8,862 bases of DNA, from positions 1-8,862 of the forward strand of contig JACRCS010000845.1 of the NCBI GenBank assembly GCA_016218905.1, in the 5' to 3' direction. The notes beneath the pieces are model-generated. The model was not told the DNA's origin and did no database searches. It was given only the letters and a program-made list of their open reading frames with translations. The translations under genes and the position numbers were made by a program. This stretch comes from Deltaproteobacteria bacterium (GTDB lineage: Bacteria > Desulfobacterota_C > Deferrisomatia > Deferrisomatales > JACRMM01). Every line of letters begins with the position of its first letter. Positions within the stretch are counted from its first letter, which is position 1. Below, piece after piece: positions 1 through 6,689 of the stretch.

Positions 1-1
1 C

Positions 2-580
2 GGCGAGCCGGTCGTACCCGTCGCCGTAAAGATGCTCCAGGACGAGCGCTGGTACGTAGTTCGGAACATGGTCACCGTCCTCGGCGGCGTCGGCTCCGGG
101 GAGGCCGTGAAGGCGCTGGGTCGCTTGGCGGACGACCCGGACTACCGCATCCGCCGGGAGCTCGCGCGGGCCCTGGCGCGACTGCCCGGCTCCGAGGCAG
201 ACCGGCTCCTGGTCGGGCTCCTCGCCGATCGTGAGCCCGCGGTGCGGCTCACCGCGGTGGACGCGGCGGCGAGCCGCCGTTCCTCCGAGATGCTGGACGC
301 CCTCTGGTCCTGCTACGAGAGCTCGCCCGATTGGGAGCTGAGGGCAGCGATCCTCCGCGCCTTGGGGCGGACGGGCCTGCCCGAGGCCGCGGAGCGGCTG
401 GAGGCCGTGGCCCGGACGAGGCCGCTCCTCCACCGCCGCCGCTGGGAAGCGCTCCAGGTGGCGGCGCTGGAGGCGTTGGCGGCTCTCGGCGGACAGGCGG
501 CCGCGGCAGCACTGGAACGCCTCGGGCCTCGCCGAGCCGCGGCGCCCCCCTGCCCGGCCGGGAGACCCCGATGCCCATGA
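2..580 (+). CDS. HEAT-repeat protein, 3' part (5' end outside window)
   Basis: The frame is open from base 2 to a TGA at 578-580, giving about 192 residues of the C-terminal part. An ATG at 32 lies in the middle of a HEAT helix and has no Shine-Dalgarno sequence, so the gene most likely begins upstream of the window. The protein is an array of about five helical repeats with the HEAT pattern of a hydrophobic helix, a short D/P turn and then VR/IR plus a second helix. Examples are LADDPDYRIRRELARAL and LLADREPAVRLTAVDAA. HEAT arrays are protein-binding scaffolds and have no catalytic residues. The last 20 residues are Pro/Arg/Ala-rich and probably unstructured. The stop overlaps the start of the HD-GYP gene (ATGCCCATGA, 571-580), so the two are probably translationally coupled. 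This suggests, but does not prove, that the HEAT protein partners or regulates the phosphodiesterase. Its specific function is unknown. Confidence 0.85.
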   Translation, partial: GEPVVPVAVKMLQDERWYVVRNMVTVLGGVGSGEAVKALGRLADDPDYRIRRELARALARLPGSEADRLLVGLLADREPAVRLTAVDAAASRRSSEMLDALWSCYESSPDWELRAAILRALGRTGLPEAAERLEAVARTRPLLHRRRWEALQVAALEALAALGGQAAAAALERLGPRRAAAPPCPAGRPRCP

Positions 581-1890
581 ACGCCCGGCTCAGCCGGGCC
601 GACGCGGAGGCGCTGCTGAAGGCAGTGGTCTCGCTCCTCAAGGTCCAGGGCCTCTATCCCGCCGGGCACGGGGCCATCCGGGCCGCCCAGGACGCCACGG
701 AACGGGCCCTCGGGCAGGTCTTCTCGGTCCGCGAGCCCGTTCTCCTCGGAATCGCCGACGGCTATCTGGTCGCGGGAGACGTGACTTTCCTGCAGGAGAG
801 CGCGCTCGCGGAGGACCTGAAGGGCCGCTTCGCCGCCAAGGGGATCCACGGCGCGCTCTTCGCTCCGCAGCTCTGCGCGGCAGAGGTGGCGTGCTTCTGC
901 GAGTGGCTCCGGAGCGTCCCCGGCGAGGAGTGGTCCGGCCTCCACATCTCGCTCACTACGAAGGACCCGAGCGGGTGGGAGCGGGGCGTCCAGTTGCGGG
1001 GCGACGCGATCGGCGCCCTCGAGGACGCCGCTCGAGAGATCGACGAGGGCAGGGTCCCGGACCCGACCCACGCCCGGCAGTGCGTGGCCGCCTTCGACGA
1101 TCTCCTCCAGGAGAGCCCCACACTCGCCCAGGGGCTCGTCCTCATCAAGGATTATGACCGCTACACGTTCAGCCACAGCGTCAACGTGTGCGTGCTCACG
1201 CTGGCGCTCGGCCAGCATCTGGGCCTCGCCAGGGACGAGCTCGAGGCGCTGGGGATCGGCGGGCTCTTTCACGACATCGGAAAGACGCGCACTCCGGTGG
1301 AGATCATCCGGAAACCGGGCCGACTGACCGAGGCGGAGTTCGCCCTCATTCGCTGGCACCCCGTACACGGCCGGGAGATCCTCGGCCACATGCCGACGAT
1401 CCAGGACCCGGTGCCCCAGCTCGTCTTCGAACACCACATGCGCTACGACGGCGGCGGCTATCCGGTCCGGTCCGAGGACCGGCTCCACCCCCTGAGCCAG
1501 ATCATCACGGCGTCAGACATCTTCGACGCGATGACGACCCACCGCTCCTACAGCCCTCCCCGCGCCCTCCCGGAAGCCATGCGGGTCATCGCCGCCGCCC
1601 AGGGAGCCGAGCTCGCGCCCCACATCTCGGAAGCCTTCGTCGCGGTGATGGGCATGGTCCCGGCGGGCACCCTCGTTCGGCTCTCGACCGGGGAAGTCGG
1701 CGTCATCTCGCGCCTGGAGGGCGGCGAACCGGTGGAGGCGCAGATCGTCTCCGGAAGCGACGGGAAGGACTTTCTTGCCGAGGAGCGACCCCTGCGGCGC
1801 ATTCGGCGCGAGGAGATCGCCGCCTGGATCAATCCGCTCGTTCGTCGGGTCGACCCGGCGCAGGTGCTCCGGGCTCTGGCTGCAGGCTGA
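571..1890 (+). CDS. HD-GYP domain protein, probable cyclic-di-GMP phosphodiesterase
   Basis: A 439-residue protein. ATG 571 is chosen because GGGAG (560-564) lies 6 bases upstream; ATG 577 is in frame but too far from it. Residues about 185-360 form an HD-GYP domain. Expected metal ligands are visible: H202 (SHSVNV), H234-D235 (FHDIGK, with K238), H263 (WHPVHG), H288-H289 and D316 (ASDIFDA). The GYP signature is G296-Y297-P298 within HHMRYDGGGYP. HD-GYP enzymes hydrolyse cyclic-di-GMP to pGpG/GMP in the cytosol. The family consensus is HHE, but here the Glu is Met290. Residues 1-150 form an alpha/beta module that I cannot name; no receiver domain or membrane segment is seen. A C-terminal tail (about 365-410, GTLVRLSTGEVGVI) is typical of stand-alone HD-GYP proteins. 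It is coupled to the HEAT gene upstream and converges on another HEAT gene at its 3' end. Activity is inferred, not shown. Confidence 0.92.
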   Translation: MPMNARLSRADAEALLKAVVSLLKVQGLYPAGHGAIRAAQDATERALGQVFSVREPVLLGIADGYLVAGDVTFLQESALAEDLKGRFAAKGIHGALFAPQLCAAEVACFCEWLRSVPGEEWSGLHISLTTKDPSGWERGVQLRGDAIGALEDAAREIDEGRVPDPTHARQCVAAFDDLLQESPTLAQGLVLIKDYDRYTFSHSVNVCVLTLALGQHLGLARDELEALGIGGLFHDIGKTRTPVEIIRKPGRLTEAEFALIRWHPVHGREILGHMPTIQDPVPQLVFEHHMRYDGGGYPVRSEDRLHPLSQIITASDIFDAMTTHRSYSPPRALPEAMRVIAAAQGAELAPHISEAFVAVMGMVPAGTLVRLSTGEVGVISRLEGGEPVEAQIVSGSDGKDFLAEERPLRRIRREEIAAWINPLVRRVDPAQVLRALAAG

Positions 1891-2449
1891 GCCCCATTCG
1901 CCCGAGAGCAGCCGCACCGGCTGCCCGGACGGCGGGCACGGGGTGCGCCAGGAGCGGGAGGAGGGCGGGCTCGAAGCTCGCCTCGGCGAGCAGGCCGAGG
2001 GCGCCGGCCGCGGCGGCGACCACGGCCGGATCAGGATCCTTCAGCAAGGCCGCCACTTCCCCGGCCCTCCGGCGGTCCCCCAGGTTTCCGAGGACCTCCA
2101 CCGCGCGCGCGCGGACGAGCGCGCTCCGATCCGAGAGCCGCCCGGCCACCGAGGCCGACGCCCTCCAGTCGGAGTAGGCCTCCGCCACGTCGAGGGCGGC
2201 CAGGCGGACGTCCTCTTCCCGGTGCGCCAGGGAGCCGAGCGCGAGCTTCAGGCACTCCACGTCGCGCACGCCCACGAGGGAACGGAGCAAGCGCAGCCAA
2301 TCGAGCTTTCCCAATTGTCGCAGGCGGCCACGCAACTCCGGGAGACCCTCGAGGACGTCGAGCCGGTCGAGCGCCTCCGAGGCGCTCGCGCGCACGGAGG
2401 CGTCCTCGTCCCGAAGTGCCTCCAGCAGCGCTCTCCTCCGGGGGGTCAC
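1829..2449 (-). CDS. HEAT-repeat protein at the 3' end of the tolB-pal-cpoB cluster
   Basis: A 206-residue protein. The start is GTG at 2449-2447, with GGAG (2459-2456) 6 bases upstream. It begins one base after the TGA of cpoB, so it is almost certainly cotranscribed with it. There is no signal peptide or membrane segment, so it should be cytosolic. The sequence is all-helical with HEAT-type units, for example LRDEDASVRASASEAL near the N-terminus, RLSDRSALVRARAVEVL in the middle, and LLKDPDPAVVAAAAGAL then LLAHPVPAVRAAGAAAL towards the C-terminus. The last 25 residues are Pro/Gly-rich. HEAT proteins bind partners, and the partner is not evident. A cytosolic scaffold in an operon for periplasmic proteins is unexpected. 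Its last 62 bases overlap the end of the convergent HD-GYP gene. Coding on this strand is favoured over the competing frames by the regular HEAT periodicity and the tight junction with cpoB. Confidence 0.82.
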   Translation of the reverse strand: MTPRRRALLEALRDEDASVRASASEALDRLDVLEGLPELRGRLRQLGKLDWLRLLRSLVGVRDVECLKLALGSLAHREEDVRLAALDVAEAYSDWRASASVAGRLSDRSALVRARAVEVLGNLGDRRRAGEVAALLKDPDPAVVAAAAGALGLLAEASFEPALLPLLAHPVPAVRAAGAAALGRMGLSLQPEPGAPAPGRPDERAD

Positions 2450-2450
2450 G

Positions 2451-3305
2451 TCACTCTCCGAGCGAGTCCAGCTTCTTCTTGGCGATGGCCGCCTGATCGG
2501 AGGAGGCGTACTCCCGCAGGATCTTCTTCAGGAGGATCCGCGCGTCCGCCGGATCGCTCAGCGCGTCGAAGGCGAAGGCCTGCTTCAGGAGCGCGCTCGG
2601 AACCTTCTCGCTCTTGGGGTACTTCTGGACGACCTTGTCGTACTCAAGGATGGCCTGCTCGTACTGCTTCTGCTCGTAGTAACTCTCGCCGATCCAGAAG
2701 TGCGCGTTGGCCGCCAGCGGGGCCTCGGGATAGAGGCGCAGGAACTCGAGCATCTTCTCCCGGGCCTGCTCGGGCTTGGACTGCTTGAGCAGCGCGTATC
2801 CCTCGTCGTAGAGCGCCTGGGGACTAGGCGCTCGCTTCTCGGGCGGGGGTGCCTTCTCGACCGGCGCCGGCGCCGGAGCGGGCGGTGTCCGTGCTGCCCG
2901 AACCTCGAGCTCCTGGACCTTGCGCGAGAGCTTCTGGAGGGACGCCGCGAGCTCCTCGATCCGCACCCGGTTCTCGTCCGTCCGGTTCGCCCGCTCGAGC
3001 TGGTCCGTCCGGTCCTGGGCCCTCAGGAGCTGGACCTCGGCGGAGTCGAGCCGCTGGCGGAGCTCGGCGACGCTCTTTCCGAGGGCGTCGGTCCGCCTCA
3101 GGAGCTCCGGGTCGGGTCCCGACGGCCGGCCGGCGCGCTGGAGCTCGGCCAGCGCCTGCTCGAGGCGGGAGACCTTCATGGCCAGGTCGGGAGCCGGCGA
3201 ACCGGTCTGGACGGGAACCTGGCGTTCGGTCAAGGTGCACGACGCGAGGAAGAGGGCAAGGAGCCCCGCGCCTAGGACCGGGGCTCCCTTCTGGACGTGC
3301 TTCAT
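2451..3305 (-). CDS. cpoB: Tol-Pal system protein CpoB/YbgF (lipoprotein form)
   Basis: A 284-residue protein. ATG 3305-3303 overlaps the TAA of pal by one base (TAATG); a longer upstream frame exists but would hide the signal peptide. The N-terminus MKHVQK, a hydrophobic stretch and the lipobox LASC give a lipidated Cys23 followed by Thr, which fits outer-membrane anchoring facing the periplasm. Residues about 42-135 are heptad-rich and charged (coiled coil), matching the trimerising N-terminal part of CpoB. A Pro/Ala/Lys linker covers about 138-162. Residues about 163-284 contain TPR repeats, such as ALYDEGYALLKQ, AHFWIGESYYEQKQYEQAI and the YPKS turn, in the family arrangement. In E. coli CpoB coordinates PBP1B with Tol during division and is soluble in the periplasm, whereas this homologue appears membrane-anchored. 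Gene order pal-cpoB is the usual one. Confidence 0.93.
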   Translation of the reverse strand: MKHVQKGAPVLGAGLLALFLASCTLTERQVPVQTGSPAPDLAMKVSRLEQALAELQRAGRPSGPDPELLRRTDALGKSVAELRQRLDSAEVQLLRAQDRTDQLERANRTDENRVRIEELAASLQKLSRKVQELEVRAARTPPAPAPAPVEKAPPPEKRAPSPQALYDEGYALLKQSKPEQAREKMLEFLRLYPEAPLAANAHFWIGESYYEQKQYEQAILEYDKVVQKYPKSEKVPSALLKQAFAFDALSDPADARILLKKILREYASSDQAAIAKKKLDSLGE

Positions 3306-3973
3306 TACTTCTGGATCTCCACGAACTCCGCCCGCCGGTTCTTGGCCCACGCCTCTTCCGTATGCCCGGGATCGAGGGGCTGCTCCTTTCCGTAACTGAC
3401 GACCGTCATGCGGTTGGGATCGATGCCGAGGTCCATGAGGTACTGCTGCGCCGCCTTGGCCCGCCGCTCACCCAGCGCCAGGTTGTACTCGGTGGTCCCC
3501 CGCTCGTCGCAGTGGCCCTCGATGCGGATGCGCACGCCCTGTCGGTCGCTCAGGTACTTGGCGTTGCGCTTCAGGGTCTCCTGCGCCTCCTTCCCGAGCA
3601 CCGCCTTGTCGAAGTCGAAGTGGATCCGCGCGAGCCCCGGGCCGGTCTGCCCGGCCATGCCGGCTCGTTCGGCCGCGGGCGCCTCGGGTGCTTTGCGCTC
3701 GGCGGCGGTCCTCGGCGGAGGCGGCTCCGCGGGGGCAGGCTGCGTCCGGGCCTCCGGGCGGACCTCTTCGGCCGGGGGCGGGAGCCTCTGCTCGCCCACA
3801 CCGGGCGCCGGCGCGGGGCTGGGAGCCGGTGTCACCTCCGGGCGCACCTCGGCCTTCGGGGCGGCCGCTCCGCCCTCTTCCCGGATCTGCTTCTTGGCGC
3901 AGCCGGCGGCGCCCAGGGTGAGGAGTGCGGCACAGAGGCAAGCCAGTGTCCATTGAAACGACAGCCGTCTCAT
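3305..3973 (-). CDS. pal: Peptidoglycan-associated lipoprotein Pal
   Basis: A 222-residue protein. ATG 3973-3971 is chosen because a perfect AGGAGG (3984-3979) lies 5 bases upstream; an in-frame TTG at 3991 is possible but lies upstream of that site. A signal peptide (MRRLSFQW, then a hydrophobic core) ends in LGAAGC, giving a lipidated Cys25. Residues about 32-112 are a Pro/Ala/Glu-rich linker, unusually long for Pal. Residues about 114-222 form an OmpA-like peptidoglycan-binding domain with [10 protein letters not shown], the Pal signature [16 protein letters not shown] (153-168) and KNRRAEF near the end. The conserved Asp and Arg of this fold contact diaminopimelate in peptidoglycan. Pal ties the outer membrane to the wall and is relocated by TolB/TolA during constriction. 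It lies 28 bases downstream of tolB and overlaps cpoB by one base. Confidence 0.97.
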   Translation of the reverse strand: MRRLSFQWTLACLCAALLTLGAAGCAKKQIREEGGAAAPKAEVRPEVTPAPSPAPAPGVGEQRLPPPAEEVRPEARTQPAPAEPPPPRTAAERKAPEAPAAERAGMAGQTGPGLARIHFDFDKAVLGKEAQETLKRNAKYLSDRQGVRIRIEGHCDERGTTEYNLALGERRAKAAQQYLMDLGIDPNRMTVVSYGKEQPLDPGHTEEAWAKNRRAEFVEIQK

Positions 3974-4001
3974 CGAGTCCTCCTTTTCCAATCCGAGGCC
4001 T

Positions 4002-5330
4002 TCAAGGCCCAGTCACCCTCGGTGACCAGGCGGGCTGCGAAGCCTCCTCTCCGGCGGGAGTGATCCGCCGGAAGTCCTGGGAGCCGAGGCGAAATACGTA
4101 GACGGCGTTGCGGCCCTGGCGGGTCGAGGTGACCGCCAGGAAGCGGCCGTCCGGCGACCAGCTGGGATCCATCGTGTCGCCGGGGCCGCCGGTCACCGGT
4201 CGTACCGCTTTGCCCTCGGGATCGGCGATGAAGATCTGGAAGGCTCCCTTCTCATCCCGCCCCGTGAAGGCGATGAGGTCGCCCTTCGGTGACCACTCCG
4301 GATCGCCGTTGTGGCTGCCGAAGTAGGTAATCCTCTTCACGTTGTGGCCGTCCCGGTCCATGACGTAGATCTGCGGGTTTCCCGTGCGGTCGGAGACGAA
4401 GGCGACGCGTTTGCCGTCCGGCGACCACGTGGGGGCGACGTCGATGGCGCGGTTGTCCGTCAGCCGGAAGAGCGTCCTCGTGGCCTTGTCCATCCGGTAG
4501 ATCTCCGAGTTCCCGTCCTTGGAGAGGGAGAGGAGGATCTCCTTGCCGTCGGGGGAGTCCTTGCCGGACAGGTTGATGCCCGGAGAGCGCGACACGACCC
4601 ACGTCTTCCACGTCGTCAGGTCGAGGAGGTAGAGGTCGGGTTTGCCCGTAAGGTAAGCGGTAAAGTAGAGATACCTTCCGTCCCGCGACCAGGAGGGGCC
4701 GACGCTCAGGGAGCCCGATCGCGTGACGGCGTGGGAGTTTCGGCCGTCGGCGTCGACCAGCGCGAGCTCCTTCGCCTTGCCCTTGTTGGCGACGTAGGCG
4801 ATCCGAGTGCCGAAGGGCCCGGGCGTCCCGGTGAACTCCTCGAGGACCGCGTTGGCGAAGAGGTGGGCGATCATCGCCGCGTCCGAGACGGCCGCGGTGT
4901 AGCGCTTGCCTAAGAGCTGGGTGCCTCGGACGACGTCGAAGGCGCGAAGCTCGATCGACAGGGTATCCCGATCCCGGTTTACCCGGCCCTTGATCAGCAG
5001 CTCCGCTCCGGCCGTGGTCCAGCTCGCGAAGCCCGAGGGCTCCGGCACCACCGGCGCCTGTTGCGGGTCCTCGAGGAACGCCTTCGGATCGAGGACGTCG
5101 AACAGGCCGCTGGCGTCCAGGTCCGAACGGAGGGTCTCAGCGATGGCGAGCGGGATGTTCGCCGTGTCGCCCTCGCCCCGCTTGAGGACCGGTACGGCCA
5201 ACGCCAGCCGGCGGATTTGTGGGGCGTTGATGTCGATGTAGACCTTGGCTGCTGAGGAGACTGCGGCAAGGCTCAGGGCCACGGCGAGCGCGAATCCCGA
5301 AGCCTGGACAACTCGGTCCCGAATCTTCAG
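4002..5330 (-). CDS. tolB: Tol-Pal system beta-propeller protein TolB
   Basis: TolB is the periplasmic beta-propeller that binds Pal and the C-terminal domain of TolA. From the proposed CTG start (5330-5328) it has 442 residues. The first 28 residues make a good Sec signal peptide (MKIRDRVVQ, then a hydrophobic core, VSSAA before KVYIDI). The only conventional in-frame start, GTG 5282-5280, would leave [12 protein letters not shown] with no basic residues and a poor Shine-Dalgarno, whereas CTG has AAGGA 7 bases upstream. Residues about 29-165 form the alpha/beta N-terminal domain, and about 175-440 the propeller with repeated SPDG motifs: WSRDG (W214), WSPDG (W302), WSPKG (W346), WSPDG (W391) and WSPR (W435). 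One blade has DSPDG in place of WSPDG. The stop (TGA 4004-4002) lies 28 bases before pal. Identity is secure; only the start is uncertain. tolQRA are not adjacent. Confidence 0.95.
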   Translation of the reverse strand: MKIRDRVVQASGFALAVALSLAAVSSAAKVYIDINAPQIRRLALAVPVLKRGEGDTANIPLAIAETLRSDLDASGLFDVLDPKAFLEDPQQAPVVPEPSGFASWTTAGAELLIKGRVNRDRDTLSIELRAFDVVRGTQLLGKRYTAAVSDAAMIAHLFANAVLEEFTGTPGPFGTRIAYVANKGKAKELALVDADGRNSHAVTRSGSLSVGPSWSRDGRYLYFTAYLTGKPDLYLLDLTTWKTWVVSRSPGINLSGKDSPDGKEILLSLSKDGNSEIYRMDKATRTLFRLTDNRAIDVAPTWSPDGKRVAFVSDRTGNPQIYVMDRDGHNVKRITYFGSHNGDPEWSPKGDLIAFTGRDEKGAFQIFIADPEGKAVRPVTGGPGDTMDPSWSPDGRFLAVTSTRQGRNAVYVFRLGSQDFRRITPAGEEASQPAWSPRVTGP

Positions 5331-5480
5331 AGCTCGATCCTTTTCACGTAGCGCGGAGGAGAACCGTCCGTAAGAGCGGGCCCGAAAACCCGCGGAGAGG
5401 TGCCGGACGATAGTATAACGGGCCCCCGAAAGTCAAGGTGAGGCCCCGCCGTGGCCCGCGGTCGGCTTCGGACGGTCCGC
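5331..5480 (-). promoter_or_regulatory. icd-tolB intergenic region with candidate tolB promoter
   Basis: This is a 150-base gap between the icd stop and the proposed tolB start. Read on the minus strand, TTGACT (5436-5431) resembles a -35 box. It is followed by a locally AT-rich GTTATACTATCG, unusual in this GC-rich DNA, which offers TACTAT (5415-5410, 15-base spacer) or TATACT (5417-5412, only 13 bases). The spacing is short of the ideal 17, so the exact boxes are unsure. If used, transcription would begin near 5402 and leave a leader of about 70 bases. The leader holds a weak GCGGG/CCCGC stem. I see no convincing terminator after icd, so read-through from gltA-icd into tolB remains possible. 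Confidence 0.4.
5338..5342 (-). promoter_or_regulatory. Shine-Dalgarno site supporting a CTG start for tolB
   Basis: On the minus strand AAGGA is followed by seven bases (TCGAGCT) and then CTG. No ATG, GTG or TTG lies in frame at a suitable distance. This ribosome-binding site decides the tolB start, because the next in-frame conventional codon (GTG 5282) would remove the basic n-region of the signal peptide. Confidence 0.55.
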
Positions 5481-6689
5481 TCAGGCTGCTTCCGCCGCGA
5501 CGGCACGGCCGAACTCCTGCGTTTTCAGGATCTCCGCGCGATCGAGGCCCTCCGCCAGGTCGGGCGTCACCCTCCCCGCCGCGAGAGTCCTCCGGACGGC
5601 GCCCTCCAGCCGCTCGGCCGCCTCCTTCCAGCCGAGGTGAGTGAGCATCATGGCCCCGGAGAGGATCAGGCTCCCCGGGTTGGCCATGCCCTTGCCGACG
5701 ATGTCCGGCGCCGTCCCGTGGGTCGCCTCGAAGACGGCGTACTCGTCGCCGATGTTGCCGCCGGGCGCGAGCCCGAGCCCGCCCACCTGAGCGGCCGCCG
5801 CGTCCGAGATGTAGTCCCCGTTCAGGTTCGAGAGCGCCAGGACGTCGTAGCGCGCGGGCCGCAGGAGGAGCTCCTGGAACATGGCGTCGGCGATCCGGTC
5901 GTTGACGACGATGGCGCCGGGGGGCACGATCCCGGCCAGGTCTCCCCCGTGCTCCCGGGCCTTCACCTCCGTCTCCGTCACCGTCTGCTCCGGGAACTCG
6001 CGCAAAGCGACCTCGTAGCCCCAGTCCCGGAAGGCGCCCTCCGTGAACTTCATGATGTTTCCCTTGTGGACGAGCGTCACGGCGCACCGCCCGTTCTCCA
6101 GGGCGTAACGGATTGCCCGTCGAACGAGCCGCTTCGAGCCCCGCTCGCTCATGGGCTTCACGCCGACGCCGGAGTCCTTCGGAATCCGGCACCCCATCTG
6201 CCCGTTCAAAAAGTCGATGACGCGCAGGGCTTCGGGACTGCCCTCCCTCCACTCGATCCCGGCGTAGACGTCCTCAGTGTTCTCGCGAAAGATCACGATG
6301 TCGAGCTGCTCGGGTCGGCAGATGGGGGTGGAGACGCCCTCGAAGTGCTTCACCGGGCGCACGCAGGCGTAGAGGTCGAGCTCCTGGCGAAGGGCCACGT
6401 TGAGGCTGCGGATGCCGCCCGGCCCGACCGGCGTCTCCAGCGGACCCTTGAGCGCCACCCGGGTCCGGCGGATCGCCTCCAGGGTCTCCTCCGGCAGAGA
6501 GGCCCCCGTCTTCTGCCGCGCCTTCTGGCCCGCCAGGGCTTCGGTCCAGACGAGGGAGCGCTCACCGCCGTAGGCGCCCTTCACCGCCGCGTCGATGGCG
6601 AGGATGGCGGGCGGAGTCACCTCCTGACCGATGCCGTCGCCCTCGATGTAGACGACCTCGCGCCGGCTCTCCCCTCCCGGAGCGCTCAT
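5481..6689 (-). CDS. icd: Isocitrate dehydrogenase, probably NAD-dependent
   Basis: A 402-residue protein converting isocitrate to 2-oxoglutarate and CO2 in the TCA cycle. ATG 6689-6687 overlaps the gltA TGA (ATGA) and has AGGAG 6 bases upstream. It aligns along its whole length with E. coli Icd. Substrate-site residues are kept: S95, N97, R101 (IRSLNVALRQ), R111, R135 (FRENTEDVYAG) and Y142, equivalent to S113, N115, R119, R129, R153 and Y160. The catalytic Lys (VHKGNIMKF) and the Asp cluster (NLNGDYISD) are also present. The cofactor site differs: where the NADP enzyme has K344, Y345 and V351, this protein has D329, I330 and A336 (GTAPDIVGKGMANPG), and Y391/R395 are P376/E380. Asp-Ile at this place is the NAD-type signature of isopropylmalate dehydrogenase and NAD-dependent isocitrate dehydrogenases. 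NAD use is therefore inferred from known structure-function work, not measured here. Confidence 0.95.
   Translation of the reverse strand: MSAPGGESRREVVYIEGDGIGQEVTPPAILAIDAAVKGAYGGERSLVWTEALAGQKARQKTGASLPEETLEAIRRTRVALKGPLETPVGPGGIRSLNVALRQELDLYACVRPVKHFEGVSTPICRPEQLDIVIFRENTEDVYAGIEWREGSPEALRVIDFLNGQMGCRIPKDSGVGVKPMSERGSKRLVRRAIRYALENGRCAVTLVHKGNIMKFTEGAFRDWGYEVALREFPEQTVTETEVKAREHGGDLAGIVPPGAIVVNDRIADAMFQELLLRPARYDVLALSNLNGDYISDAAAAQVGGLGLAPGGNIGDEYAVFEATHGTAPDIVGKGMANPGSLILSGAMMLTHLGWKEAAERLEGAVRRTLAAGRVTPDLAEGLDRAEILKTQEFGRAVAAEAA

Noticed and set aside
313..1488. Long minus-strand frame opposite the HD-GYP gene, and similar long frames opposite or shifted in other genes (1188-2177 +, 1775-2788 +, 2849-4063 +, 5451-6719 +, 6818-7639 +).
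   Set aside because: These are by-products of high GC. Their translations are Arg/Pro/Gly-rich without domains, while the overlapping genes have clear family motifs.
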